Assembly (NCBI GenBank): GCA_023853785.1
Contig: JAJIRX010000708.1
Location: forward strand, 62,001 to 126,000
Length of the DNA: 64,000 nucleotides
Source: Psilocybe azurescens
Lineage: Eukaryota > Basidiomycota > Agaricomycetes > Agaricales > Agrocybaceae
Direction: 5' to 3'
The notes below the pieces were generated by a model that did no database searches, had not been told where the DNA came from, and worked only from the letters and a program-made list of their open reading frames with translations. The position numbers and the translations under genes were made by a program. Below, piece by piece: positions 45,180 through 57,972 of the stretch (its first letter is position 1; each line of letters opens with the position of its first letter).

Positions 45180-46220
45180 CTACTGTTTTATTGCATATTC
45201 AATACACAACTCCAGATTACTACTCTGAACTGAAACAAACAGCATTTGGAGTGCTAGATTGTCCAGCGAGTCTGCTGTTTTCTCTATTAGTTCTTTCACC
45301 TGATCCTGATGTTTACCTTCATCCTCTTGCATCTCTTTACATTAGCAAAAGTCAATAATCAAAATGGATGAAAATAATGAAAGTGAACATACTTTCCAAA
45401 TGTAAGTAGGCTTTTGGAGGGTACTTGTACCCACGCGAGTGGCTTCTCAAATTTATCTTTCAGTACATTAAGAGCAGACTGACGGTTCTGCTCTCTTGAT
45501 GAACCTCTCTTGAAGACCTGAATGATCAAGTCATCAAGTTTGGTGAATATTGCGATCACTGGAGCTGTATTGTGACACATGTCTGTTAGCAGCAGGTACA
45601 AAGATGACAACAATCTTAAAACACCATTTCCAGCCCGTTGCTCATTAAAGAATCTCTCCTCCAGCTTGAGTAGAGGCCGTGATTTGTTTGGCACAAAGCA
45701 GAACCTGCATGGGTAGTAAGCACAAGTAGAAGTTTAGAAACCGATTGTACAGCCGACCAAATGGCATGAAGTTGAAGTTTCGGTTCCGTGGACCTTGCGC
45801 GCTCTTCGATGAATGCTTGGACCTCCTTCAGCTGACTTTCGTCTCCAGATTCAAACCCTCGGGAGTCATGGAAGATGAACTGCGGGTTGCTCTCAAAGGC
45901 GAAGGGGTGATTGATGTCATGGATACCGCGCTGATCAACAGCAAGCTCAGTAAGTCAATATTTCTCCGGTAAACGAATGAATCACCGCTGAGGTTGGCTC
46001 CAGCTAGTATTCCGCAAGACTTGAGAGCAATGCCTTCTCGAGCACCAGATAATGAACGCACCAAATTCTTTCCTTCGTTATAGATGCGAGGGTCCTCGGT
46101 TGTATTGCATACTCGCTGTAACAGTGTGGTCTTGCCAGCATTAGCCCTACCGATCACAAGGATACGAAAATGGGTGTATTTCTGACGAATGTTGAAGCGG
46201 TCAAGGAGATCGTCGGCCAT
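45180..46220 (-). CDS. G-domain (Era/AIG1-like) GTPase-fold protein, probably truncated
   Basis: Start MADDLLDRFNIRQKYTHFRI (ATG at 46220). P-loop GRANAGKT at residues 24-31; G3 motif in FIFHDSRGFESG (about 45845-45880); G4 motif TKLD (about 45530-45545). A 57-nt intron splits the sequence before PVIAIFTKLDD (acceptor near 45560), a roughly 115-nt intron lies about 46060-45945, and another begins at about 45390. The last exon reads HQDQVKELIEKTADSLDNL and stops at 45180-45182. This is a common Agaricomycete family of GTP-binding domain proteins. In the members I recall, sequence continues after this point, so the stop may be premature. The frame is uncertain around 45400-45430 (WVQVPSKS versus PPKAYLHL). 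Confidence 0.65.
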
Positions 46221-48100
46221 GTCGATAGTGAGAATGAGCGTAGAAGTGGGTGAGCGTTCTGAACTTTCTCGTATCAATTGGGCGTGGAAATCAAAGAGCG
46301 TTAGGAACATCCACCGGCTCGATACGGCCTCTTGACGACTCTATATTTGCTATCGAAGTCAGCTCCTTGACACCATTCTCTGCTTCCTTATCTCGACATA
46401 TCCTCGGTATCCCCACGTTCCCTTCTTCCAGGTCTCATTTACTCTCGTCGTCGAAATGGCATAGCCTTTCTTACTTTCTTACTTTGGATTGAGAAAGACG
46501 CAAGGTCTTGAAACTCGATCATGATACCAATCAGTCATGGGTACGATCGCCGTTTCTACTTAGTTCAAACAGTCTCAAATGGTACATCTTCATGCAAACA
46601 AACACGAGAAAATAGTAATGAAAGTAGCCGAGACGTAAGGTCACGTCTTCCATCAAAATAGATTTTGGCAATGGTTCCACGTACACTTCTATTGACTGAA
46701 TTACCTAGTATTTGATTTTGGAGCGCATCGATGGCGGGGACGATGGTAGCATAGCTTGGGGTTACATTTGAGCCCTAATCGCGACTGTTAACTGAAAGGT
46801 TAGTCGTTGTTACGAATTTACAGAGTGCCATAAAAAACGACGGGTTTCAAAGAAACACCCACCTATTGACACGTCCTCATGGTTCTTCTATTCATAGTCA
46901 TCACTTACTTTTTATTTTAAGACCTCGTGAACGAGAGGGGCGGTCGACACAGTATTGGGCTGCTCTGATCAAGCTATGATGAGTCGATTTGTAGTAACAT
47001 GCTCACTGGCCTGAGGGGTTTACGGAGACGGAGGACCGCTGCTCAATGACCCGTCTTCATAGATTGACTCCCGACCGGGAAAGGTTTCGATTTTTGTTGG
47101 TAATAATTCCTCCGAGGCGGGCATGAGGTAAATTGGAAGTCGATGCGATTGTAGGTATCGGTAGTCCTGAATATTTGTTATAGATAAAATTTTCATCGCT
47201 TGATCGGGAGAACTTACGGGTGATCAGGGTAATAGTAAAAGAATATTTCAGTGTGCACTATTTACTAACGATAGAGGAGAGAGGGAGGGGGTTATATGAT
47301 AGAAACGGTAGGGCGCCGACGCTTCGGACCGGTGCATATTGCTGAAATAGAGGATGCCAAGCAGCCAGAAATCCGACAGAGCAGTCAGAAAGCGAGAACG
47401 AGCATAATGCTCGTTCTTATCCAATTGGGTGCGGTGACAGGCCGTGGCGTCTGATATGTGAATGGGGGTGCTAAATGTAGTGCAGGAGACGGCAGGATGG
47501 AAAACGAAGTGGGAATGCGAGGAGGCATAATCGAAAAAAGAATGAGGACACACACTACGTCTGTTCTTGTCAATTCGAGGCAACTCCATGTGGCGCGCCC
47601 GCGCTCTGAAGAAAGCGCTGTAGCAGTCAGCGGGTTGGTAACGACGAGAAGTGGGAGGGTGACGTGGACCCCCTCCCCTACGCCGAACTCCCCATCGTGC
47701 TCCCTTATCGTACCTATATTCCATATATTGGTAGGAGGTACAGAATGAACGGGCAACACAAATGAAAAAATTTCCAGTGCTGAGTAGGCTGGGCAAAGAG
47801 ACCAATTCCCAGATGAGCAGAGCGAAGTGCCGCTCATAACTGGATAAGATAACGTCAAGCAAATGGATCAGAGAAGCTTTAAAACTGTATAGTTGTCTAT
47901 ACATAAGATGTACAAACAACACCGAGGCTTTGGCTAATGCAAGGCAAGGGAGAGCGTGTCCCTTGCACAAATTTTTCTGATCCATTTCGCGGGGAAAAAT
48001 CCTCGTCTCGTCTGATAAACCTTTTTTCGACCCTCCCACCATCCCCACTTCAGCACCTGGTGTAGCAGGTTGGATATGGCTCAGATTAGCCACTATCCTG
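46221..48100. other. Region without a supported gene
   Basis: A 324-codon open frame on the minus strand (48219-47248) has no recognisable domain, unusual composition and runs into the hairpin array, so I do not call it. A short open stretch at about 47025-47170 (minus) follows a plausible acceptor but does not join in frame to upstream sequence. Confidence 0.35.
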
Positions 48101-48104
48101 TTCA

Positions 48105-48435
48105 CCAGATGCTCTGGACTTACCCAGTTCTCCTTCGCTTTCAGAGGCTTTCCTGAAAGTTTCCGGATCACCAGAATTGGGCCGAGGCTCGCCCAATTCA
48201 TATGCACTCCAGGTCCCATCAGGACCAGCGTGATCGGCGCATATCATGTTCGAACTTTCGCGTCCTTGACGCGTTCGAACCACGTGCACAGTCAAACCGA
48301 TCACGCCTTCGATCCGAAATGAAGGAGCCTGGGCAAGCCCAGGCACCCCAAGAAATCTGTACATACAGATTTCTTGACTCACACTCTGGACGAAGCTATC
48401 TACAAATATCCGAGCGTTTTAGCTGAGGATATTTG
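48105..48435. repeat. Array of consecutive hairpins
   Basis: Perfect stems in order: 48105-48117 (5 bp), 48138-48159 (7 bp), 48174-48199 (9 bp, GAATTGGGC), 48212-48226 (5 bp), 48228-48306 (10 bp, GCGTGATCGG, enclosing a second stem 48248-48280 made of two GTTCGAAC palindromes plus GCGTC/GACGC), 48306-48325 (5 bp), 48327-48344 (8 bp, GCCTGGGC), 48349-48376 (13 bp, 2-nt gap) and 48402-48435 (10 bp, ACAAATATCC). Little sequence is left between stems. Confidence 0.85.
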
Positions 48436-48692
48436 TCTACCCTCTGTCTAATCAGGAAGCTCAGTTATCTTATTGGTGACGTCTAAAAGCCAACTGCACT
48501 GCACTGCCATCTTACATAGTTACACTTCCTCCTTACAGTGTGACTCGCATTATTGATATTATTTCCAATCACACAATAGTGAGGGTCAATAAGTTAAATA
48601 CATTTGAGAATTCATGACAACACCTATGTATCGATTCTTAGGAACTCATGAATTAATCCTGCAATTTGTGTCTCGAAATGTGAAGGAACAAT

Positions 48693-49419
48693 AGGGACGG
48701 TCAGAGTAAGCGATTCTGGGCCGATTCAAAATCCGATTCCAGGTCGACTCTCAACCTGATTCCAGTTTATGAATTGTATGTGAATCACTCCTCAACTTTG
48801 ACCGACCTGATTCCACATGCATTAAAAGTATTAATTCCATACCATAATTCATGTTGATTCCCTTTATCTCATCTTATCTTCATGGTTATCAGCTGTCATA
48901 TCTAAGTTATATCTCAGTCAGTTGGTACATCTCAGACAGTGACCTCCTTTCTTCTTCTTTCCTTCTCTTTCCTTCTCTTCCTCTCTGTAAAAAATATGCC
49001 CAGTGGTGACCAATGCCCTGCACGAGCCAAACATCTAGTTCGGCTATATACAAAATTCAAAAGGAGTCTGAGAAGCGATTACAAAAGCGCAAAGCAAGGT
49101 AGCTTTCGGTTTATCGCTCTTTAGGTTAGCCATATTGCTATAGATGTGGAGGCTGCGCAGTGTAGTCGTCGCAAGGGCAGAAAAAAGTGAGACCGAATGT
49201 ATTAAAATTACTGGCATGGCGGGGGCAAAAAGGAGGGGTATGCAAGGAATCGAAAGAACAGAAATCGGAATCGGTGCACGAATCTCCTCCAGAGGAGATT
49301 CGTGCATCGATTCCATGATTCTGAAGTTTTCCACGATTCTGGACACCCAGAATCGTGTCATGAATCGAATTTGGAATCAACATCAGAATCGGTCAGAATC
49401 GCTTACTCTGACCGTCCCT
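48693..49419. mobile_element. MITE-like element, 727 bp, 26-bp perfect TIRs
   Basis: The first 26 bp (48693-48718, beginning AGGGACGGTCAGAGTAAG) equal the reverse complement of 49394-49419. TA borders both ends or nearly so (692-693 left, 420-421 right), consistent with a TA target. Inside are two strong palindromes: 49275-49306 (15-bp arms, TGCACGAATCTCCTC, 2-nt gap) and 49332-49357 (11-bp arms). No transposase coding. Likely mobilised by a Tc1/mariner-type enzyme elsewhere (inference from TA and size). Confidence 0.85.
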
Positions 49420-49596
49420 TAGCAGAAGTCATCGCATGAATACGCTGGTGGACAATGTTGGAATGAATGACGTTGTAATTCACTACCTCACCAGACATGA
49501 GTACCACCAACAAAGGTCTCGATGGGTCCATGTGGAGGGTATGCATAAACATTTGATGGAGAATCAATGTGAGATCGACAATGTATGTTCGGACAA

Positions 49597-52430
49597 TGGG
49601 CATCCGCTGATGAAATACTGGCTAATCCCAGGAACAAGAAAACCTCGATTCCTATCTCTGCGACCTAAAACGATTGAGGTATCGAATCGCCTGTTCCAGG
49701 AAACCACGCAGAGAATGCTGCAGCTTCCAGTGGAAGGCGAGGCAAGCAACACCCCGCCTCTCGTACCAGCCAACAGCGTCATCAGCGTCCGCACTCTTCT
49801 ACCTTACCTACCAGCAAGGGTTATCGTCACGATCACCGACGTCGCACACTGGCATACCCCGTCCGGAAGGACATATCTACCTCGTCCCTGTGCGTCGAGG
49901 CGGCAGTCAGCTAGAGAAAACGCCATGGCATCTGGAAAACGGGGAACCTATGCTATAAAATCGGTCGGATCCTACATCGAATCATAGTAGTATCGAGTTT
50001 CCGAATCCTCAGCTCGCAAGTCCGTACGCGCAGGTACCACAGTACGTTTATCGACCCAGTTCCATACCCATTGAAAGCTCATTCGCAGATGACAGAATAT
50101 GCGAAGCTCAGCACCTCAAATGCCTATGCCTCATCTTCATCATCTCCATCAACGCAAACCCACATGTCGCGCAAAATGTGTATTCACATCAACAACAACA
50201 ACCGGATAATCATTATCATGCGCCGTCAACAATCCATTCTGCTCGTGCAGCGCTGTGCGTCCAGATGCACGTCCAGATGCATTCGTCGCTATCGACCCTT
50301 TTCGCCCACAAAGACGTGATCGTAAAGATGGACTGCAGGATCCTTCGACTTTTGATACACCGATGCCTGAGCCCGCGTCTGTGGCTTAGTCGAAGAATCT
50401 CAAGCTGGCACCTGCGGACCGACATCATCATGATCAGCAGAAGCAGCAGCGACCGTTTAACGGGCCGTCGTTTATGGAAGCTGGAGCAGTCGTGGCGTCG
50501 TCTGGTTCACGGGTAATTTCGCCGGGGCCTATAAATCAGCTGCAGGAGAAACTACGTTCAGCAGAGCGTGTCGGACGGCGGCCTTCTTCGGATGGGCACG
50601 GTTATGCTACGACTGGGACTGCGAAGGTTGAATGTATAAATGAAGTTCAAGTTCAAGATTCAGCTCAAAGCCTCCTACAACAGCAACCTCCTCCTCCTAC
50701 GACGACGACGACTAAGCATGCTACCCTTGCGCTTGCGCCTGTTCGGCGGCGCACCATTCCTGACACCGAGCAGCACCACAAAGCACACACACAGGAGGGA
50801 TCGCTCGAAAATTACGAATCGTACTCGTGGAAGCAGCCCCCGTTGTCGACCTCTTCGCACTCGCATTCGCAGTCGCAGTCGCATTCGAACTTGTATGCGC
50901 ATGCGTATGCGCCGAACGCAAATGAGAGCGCAGCACCGAGGCAGGAGATACGGCGGTCCAGCTCGTTCTGGCCGCCGCCAAAGAGTGTGGCCGGTTATTT
51001 GCGCTGGCCCTTCGGCCGTTCCACAGGACCGTATGAGAAACGCAACGGTGTAGCCTCGTATCCTTATCCTCCTGCCCGCCCTTCTTCCCCCTCCTCTGGC
51101 GACGCTGGTGCCGAGTCTCGATCCCGCCAAAACATACCAACACACCCCAAACCCACATCGCTATCACCTTCATCTTCCGGACCCTACCCACGCTCATATA
51201 CATCCGCCTGCTCCTCCTCGGCGTCCCAGCGTTCTATTTCACGCGGGTCGCGCGGGTGTTTGAGGAGGGCGGGGTGACGATGGCGCAGATTGATTATATG
51301 GGGTTGGTGATGCGCACGCTGGGGCGGTATAGCGATGAGATGGAGATGTGTTGGAGGAGATGTGCGTGGGCTAGTGAGCAGAAGGATGAGGACAAGGACG
51401 ATAGGTGTCGTGGTTTGGATGGGCACCAGAGTCGGCGTCCGGGTCAGCAGCCTGTTCCGCCTGCGCCTGCGCCTTCGGCGGCATATGGGCACGGGTAAGG
51501 TGTTGATGATCGGCGGAATGATGATCGTGATGATCATGGGCATGCGCCTGGTGTTGCGAATCAGTTCGCTAGAGTGGACGCTAAAAACCGTTGACCTACA
51601 CGCACGCGAACGCGAATTACGTAGCCGGCCCAACGGCGGTGCAGGTGCTCCAGGAGGCTTCCACCCACCATGATCCGAGTCATGATAAATCTGCTCCTGG
51701 TCTCGGTCTCCAGCAAGGGACAGGGAAAGGGAAAGGACAGGGACAAGGCAACCGTGCTGCTGAGCTGTCTGAGTCGAGTGTTATGCCAGCGGAACTCAAT
51801 ACGTCGACTCTGTCTAGAGATCCCCAAGGCGTCTGTACCTGTTGCTCCTCAGGAGCCTGAGGATCTGGGAAGTTCCAGCGCCAGCGCCAGTGTACGGAAG
51901 AGGACGTCGCTGGCTGTCCCTCCGCCTGCTTCGCTGCCGCCTATACCTGGCACGCCAATGTCTGGATCCGGATCCGGATTGAGTGGTCCGCGGTCAAGGT
52001 CGAGGACCAAGTCATTGCAGACGACTGCCAGTGCGACGTTTACCACCACGTCGTCCGTGTACGCAGATCGCGATCGCGGCAGCAGCGGCTTCAGGTATTA
52101 TTCGGGGTTTAATCTGGATTCGAGGAGGGAAACGACGAGCTTGAGTGTAGGTGTTGGAGGTGTTCATGCTGATGCTGATGCTGATACTCGTCACGCGGGT
52201 GGACGGCGCGTTCCGACTCGGATGGCGTCTGTTTCAACTGCGACTGGGAGCGGCGGGAGTGAACATCTGGGAAGCGAACGCGATATCATGCAGGAGGAGG
52301 AGCCGGCCAGTGCGCAGTCACGCGCAGGGTTGAGCAATGACGAGGCGGATGCGGCGACGGATGCTTCAATAAGTGTTCCGAGGACGCCTGTTCCGAGCCC
52401 TGCGACTGTCTCTCCAAGATAGACCACAGG
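49597..52430 (+). pseudogene. Copy C of the membrane-protein gene, transmembrane core deleted
   Basis: Follows the full gene (9,779-13,689) closely from GGCATCCGCTGATGAAATAC to the shared C-terminus VPRTPVPSPATVSPR. A stop (TAA) appears early, at about 49667, replacing the Q/N-W region of the parent, and further frame changes occur at about 51497 and 51585. The first membrane segment is retained, but the sequence then jumps from VTMAQI straight to YMGLVMRTLGRY (about 51285-51315), skipping roughly 1 kb and the middle membrane segments. Not functional as a channel or receptor-like protein. Confidence 0.85.
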
Positions 52431-52435
52431 ACTAG

Positions 52436-52580
52436 CTGGAAGAAAAGGCGACCTTCCCCGTCTCTCATATTAACCATGCGTCGGCACTCTCCTACCTTTC
52501 TTCTCACCAAGGGTAATCACTACGATCATCGGAGCCAGCCTCCCACATATCCCGTCCGGGAGGACATACACACCGTCCCT
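52436..52580 (+). pseudogene. Fragment E of the membrane-protein gene
   Basis: Directly after copy C, this segment matches copy A at about 7694-7835: GGCGACCTTCCCCG, CATGCGTCGGCACTCTCC, CCACATATCCCGTCCGGG. It is an N-terminal piece placed behind a C-terminal one, so it arrived by a separate event. Confidence 0.8.
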
Positions 52581-53466
52581 GACAACACACTCAGAATTAT
52601 CCCGGATTTATCTAGAGAATGTACGATGAAGTAATTCAAAGTATTCAAGGCACATATATACAACTACAAGTATATACCCCAAGTTTTCGCGACGCTTTCA
52701 GAACGAGTGCAGGGTTTGGAGCAGGCACCCATGCAAGACACAGTTGAACAATGAGGGGCTTTCTTTATGTTTGTATATAATAAGAACAAAATCGGAAGCG
52801 TAGACTCTAGCAAAGTTTCAAGTAGGCCGGCTAAAGTAAAGCAATCTAATAAAATGAAAAAGTTAAAACGAGATAGGGCGTCTCGGGAGTCCCTAGTCGG
52901 GAATGGGGACCGTAGGCCGCTAGTTAAGGATACAGTACCAAGCCAAGTGAATATGTACTCAGTAAATAAACGCGAGTCGAGGTTCAAACGAACTCCTCGA
53001 TGGGGGTTTAATTTGACTCGGCCATGAAGCGAGCGTCCAGACCCAGACAATAGACCCCAAGGCACAATTCTTTGAAGGAAAATGGATCCATAATCGAGAA
53101 TAAATTGATACTAATAATGATACTGTTTATACACCGGATCCATGATACATCGAAAACAGAAGGCAGTACTATTACTAACAAAAGAAAGAAAGAAAGAAAG
53201 AAAGAAAAGGAAAGTGCCATAGAGGAGATGTCGACGGATCTATACTCTAGTAAGAATTTTTGTAAAGATGCTGCTCGCACGAAAGCTGGAGGGACAGGGA
53301 CCACAACGATGAAACATTGATATGAAAAGGGAAAGAGAAGGGAAAGCAAAAGGCGTATCAGGAACGAAGCTAGAGCTAGGTAGTTTAAGGAACGTGGATC
53401 ATCATCATGTGGCGAAAAAAAAGAAAGTCCCGAAAAAAAAAGATGAGAGCGAGTGGCACAAACATC
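52581..53466. other. Spacer before methyltransferase gene end
   Basis: No gene supported. Contains an AAAG microsatellite (53178-53210) and A-rich runs. Confidence 0.4.
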
Positions 53467-56400
53467 TTACATCGTCGAGCCGAAGAAGTTCTCATCCATC
53501 TTGATAGCCTCGTATACACGGAAGGTCCGAACATGCGTCATCTCCTCCCGCGAGTAAATCGGCGCGGTGGGTGTCGCACTCAATATCGTATCCCTGTGGC
53601 TCGGCATCGAAGGCGAAGGTAAAGGCGCATTAGGAGAGAGCGGTGCCGTGAACGTAGGCGTCGTAGGCGTGTGATCCCGTCCCTTAGGCGTACCGGGGGT
53701 GGAAGATCGGTTGCTCGAGGAGGAGGATGAACGCTGCCATGCGAACCGCTGACCGAATTCCCTGAGAGAGCGAGAGGGTAGATAGAGTTAGTAGTCAGAC
53801 TTGAACGGGATCAAAGATTTTATGAGACTAACGATTGAAGCTCCCACATGTATTCACGGTTATCCGAGCAGACAGACTCTGCGATCGATCCGTGGACGCT
53901 AACAGCGTCGGAGCCGGGATCACTATTCGGCGAGGGACTAGAGGATGGTGGCGGGTTGAAGCGATGCCGGAGGAAACTGATAACAAAAAAGAAGAAGAAA
54001 AGCCATTAACACACAACTCATACCCATGAAATGAACAGTTCAAGAAAAACAAAACACACCCTTCGTATTCCCACAGCGCTTCCAACACAGACGCCTCATC
54101 GATCTCTTCGTCGTCAGTCGCCTCGACCGCGTGTTCAATCAGATAATTCTTGCACGACAACAACAACCGCAGATGCTTCGATGCATGGATCTCGATCTCA
54201 GACTGGTCCATCGGAATAAACGTCGACGGCCACAAGACAAGCCCAGGCGACTTGGCCAGCGCCATTGACTCGCGGCGCGGCGACGCATGCGACATTCCGA
54301 ACCGACGACTCGCGAACCCATCCGAACCGTTGTTGTTGAACATCCCACTCTGCCGAGCCTGGCTGGAGCCCTCTCCTTCATCGCCGACTTCAGGCGGCGC
54401 CAGTGTGATATGCATAGTCTGCACTTCTTGCGCATGCCTGAAAACTTCTTGCATGAGATCCAAGATGAACTCGCTTGGATCCGGGCTCACGCCGAATTTG
54501 TGGAGGAGCATGTGTTCGAACAAGGCTTCCAGATCAGCCGAGGTGGCACGGGCGCGCGCCCATAAAGGAGATCTGAGACCGGTGTACGCCAAAGTGCGCC
54601 TTCGAAGCGTGGCTGTGGGATTAGGAGATGCCCTCTGGCTGGAATTGGCGCTGAACTCGTTTATGGTCGCGGTATCATCGTCGACGTCGGCCTCGTCTTC
54701 TTCCACCCCGTAAAGCTCGTAAAAGTCCTCGACTTCGGGTTCGTCCACGGGTAGACCAAGGCCAGGGTTCGTCGTCTCACCATCATATATGCTGAATGTG
54801 GTGAATGAAGATGACGGTATAGTGATATCCAAACGAGGCGCAACAGATATCTCATCCGAATTACGCCTAGAGCTTGTACCATCCAATGAATCCGAGACTT
54901 TGCCGTAAGGGAAGAAGATCAAGTCGTCGATGAGCTCCAACCGTCCGCCGACCATTAGGACACGACAGACTTCTTGAAGAACAAAAATCCAGGAGTCTGT
55001 CGTAACGCAGAGAGCCAGGCATGACATCCTAACTAGGTCGAAGGATTCGTCATTGAATGGGAGCCTCTGCTTGAGGCTAAGATTAATGATGACGATGGTC
55101 AGTGCATTTGGATTAGCGACATGAATCACAGATTAACTCACAAGTTTCCTCTGACGAAGCGAATGTTGTCCGCCACCCCTTGCTCAACTGCCCAGGGTAG
55201 CAGTCCTCTTGATATGTCGACCATATCGTAGCCTGTCACCTTTGTACCATAACCTTTCCACGCAATAGCAGCGTCGACAACCCAGTGACTATTATACATG
55301 TTAAAACTTGATAACCAGGGAATAATGCCAATAACTTACCCTTGTCCGCAGCCCAGGTCAAGAACAGACATTGGCGGGTTATTTCCGTAGTTATGAAAGC
55401 TGGGCGAGTTCGTTGGATTGAGTCTCACGAGAAGTTCTCCGGTATGCCTGTCGCTGAAACGTCAAAGTAATGTGAGAAAGGCCTACAGCGACAAAAAAGA
55501 ACAAAGAGACGCACTTGTCAAGTAAGACCGAATCGTATGGATCAAGGGGATACTGTCCGATTCGTGACTTGATCTTATTTGCTCTCTCCCTGTTCTCCCT
55601 GTGAATGTTGTCTTGAACCTCCTGAGACGGCAGATCCTGATGCATACTGTACGCCGATGATGGAGGACTCTGGAAAGATTCCATATCGAACTCAGAACCC
55701 GACGAAATCGTGCTAGTTCCAATGGAAGATTCGGGTCCCTTTGGTTTCTTCTTTTTCTTCTTCATCAAAATGCCCATAAACCTTGAGCGTTCTGCCGTAT
55801 CGCCTTCGTCCGTGTTACTGGAAGTTTTACGAGAGCGTTTGCTTGTGATGCTAAGCCCAGAGGATGGCGCCTTTGAAGGATGAGCGCGTGATCTTGACCC
55901 AGGATAGACATAAACGGTTGGAGAACTGTCTGTTTGCAGGATAGGAGCAGGTTTGCCGTGATTAGAATGTGTATCAGAGCTTTTGTTTGTCCTCCGAGGC
56001 TGATCAGAATCATCACTAAACGACGAAGAGGACTCAGCGACAATCTCATCACGCCAACTCATGACAATGGGTCTGCCATTCCCGCTCGGGTGGTATACCG
56101 GCGAATTTGTCCTTTGCTCTTGCAAAGGAGGCGGGGGCGGTAATGAATGTATATCCGGAACTGGACGAGGAGAATACACCTCTCCGTCGCTGCCCTGCTG
56201 TGAGCTCGATTTGCTTTTTGACTTGACTTTGATCGTGGGGCTATTTGTTTTCTTTGAGACCTTGGGTCGAGCAACAGAGCGGGATCCTGGAAAGACAAAT
56301 CCACCTGCTGGAGCTGGAGAACTCGAAGATTTCCCTGAAGAATCCGAGGATCCAGAAATGGACCCGGGGCCAAAACGCGGTGACGGTGTTAACAAAGTTG

Positions 56401-57479
56401 ATTGAGGAGACTGATATCCAGCTTGAGCTGGTGGGGATGGACCGGGGAATAATGGCTTCCGCCTGCATTGCGGTTCCATGATCTTGGCTCGATTTCAATG
56501 CTCGATGACGCGGATTCGGGACGGAGTGAAACCGGGATATGCATCGTAGAAGGTCCAGGCCTAGAAGAAAGAGAAGACGGAGGCGACGGATATGAAGGAC
56601 CATCATTATACTGCGCGTATTCTTCACGAACATGTGGTGATAATGGTGAGTTATGAATAGCAACTTGCAATGATGGTCGTCCTATCTGTGAAGATGCGTA
56701 TGGAAGTTGCGATGAAGAATATGTGGGAAGCGTAGGCGTAGGTGAATGATTTCGAGAAGATGAAGTAGATGGTAGAGATAGAGAAGATGGCCCGGGTGAG
56801 GTGGAGGGAGATAGTGGTGTAACAACGGTCGAAGATGTGAGGGACGGTGGATAACTAGGTGGTTCCGGGTATTTAAAAGATGATACATTTCCGACGTTCT
56901 TCCCAGGTAGGTTTGGAAGGCTCCTCTGATTATTAACTCGCATCGTCTGGACCGGCGGAGGAGGCTGGTAAGATGCCTGGATAGGTGGTGGAGGTTGATA
57001 AGATGCTTCAATGTATGAGATCTTTGGTTGTCCGATTCCAGAATACGCGTCTTCGTGGGGGTGATATGGGGAAAGGCGTATTGCCTGGAACTCATCGATG
57101 GGAGGTGAGGGATAACCGGTCCCTCGCGCTGATACCCCAAGCGGACTCGATGACATTTTGTCACAATGGGAGAGTTGGAAGGATGGTATGGGGTATCACG
57201 TAAGTTGTCTGCGTTTGCTGAATTACGCCTCGCGTGTCGGTCGGCGGAGACTAGTTCGATATCTGAGTGATAAGGACTACTTTGTGGTGAGCCATGCCTG
57301 CCGTTTGGGGAGAGCGGGATGGCCGGTGCAGAAGGAGCAAGATTTAAGGGAGCTGGGGCTGCCGCTGAACTCTTGGTTTTAGAACGAGAAAAGAAACCTT
57401 TTGAACTTGAACTCGGCCGTTTTTCCTTTTCTTCGCTATTGATGATACGCTTTCTCGATGCGGCTGCCCTTGAAGACAT
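53467..57479 (-). CDS. S-adenosylmethionine-dependent methyltransferase with long disordered N-terminus
   Basis: Start MSSRAAASRKRIINSEEKEK (ATG at 57479). About 600 residues of Ser/Pro-rich, low-order sequence run to about 55510 (GQYPLDPYDSVLLDK). After an intron, the catalytic fold begins: RHTGELLVRL, then motif I VLDLGCGQG (about 55342-55369). An intron follows and then HWVVDAAIAWKGYGTKVTGY (motif II) with DMVDISRG. The next exon gives LPFNDESFDLVRM and EVCRVLMVGGRLELIDD (motif III/post-I). The C-terminal tail passes two more introns and ends REEMTHVRTFRVYEAIKMDE... with stop TAA at 53467-53469. The fold is UbiE-like class I; the substrate is unknown. Two joins, near 57165 and near 56400, were not resolved to exact splice sites. 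A partial duplicate is at 14,519-15,530. Confidence 0.8.
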
Positions 57480-57972
57480 GTCAAAGATAAGGAATAAATG
57501 TCATAAAACGGAGTTTGCGGTCAACGTCGCGAAAAAATTGGGCCTGAATATGTTCGTGAAAGGAGCGGGCAGGATTAGGGTACGGTGGTGGTGATAAAGA
57601 ACAGGATAGGACTCCTTGGAGATTTAAAGGTAGCCTTGGGGTTCGAATAGAAACCAAGGGGGATCACCGTATCACACATGGATCCTGGCATCTGTTCGAA
57701 TATTTCTGGTCGTCTGCAAATAGATTAGAGTATGTCCTTTTGGACTATTGTTAACTTGACGGAATAATTGCTCACCGATAGACAATGATCACCGCGAATT
57801 CAGTTCGCTTGGACTGTTCTGATATTATTGGCATAGCTTTGAGCTTTCTTTGATGTTGCCAGTCATCCATGTAAAGTCATGTCTTGATTAACAGTCAGAG
57901 CAATGCCATGTCAGGTTCGTGGCATCACTTCTTAGAAGCATAACTCGCATACCTGATAATACACGGATCTCT
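57480..57972. other. Upstream region of methyltransferase gene
   Basis: Presumed promoter; no feature resolved. Confidence 0.35.

Noticed and set aside
47248..48219. 324-codon open frame on the minus strand
   Set aside because: No recognisable domain and no splice context, and its 5' end overlaps the hairpin array.
52664..53065. 134-codon open frame on the minus strand
   Set aside because: No recognisable family and no intron or start context; treated as spacer.
57630..57665. GGTTCGAAT tRNA T-arm-like word
   Set aside because: No A box or acceptor stem at the right distance.
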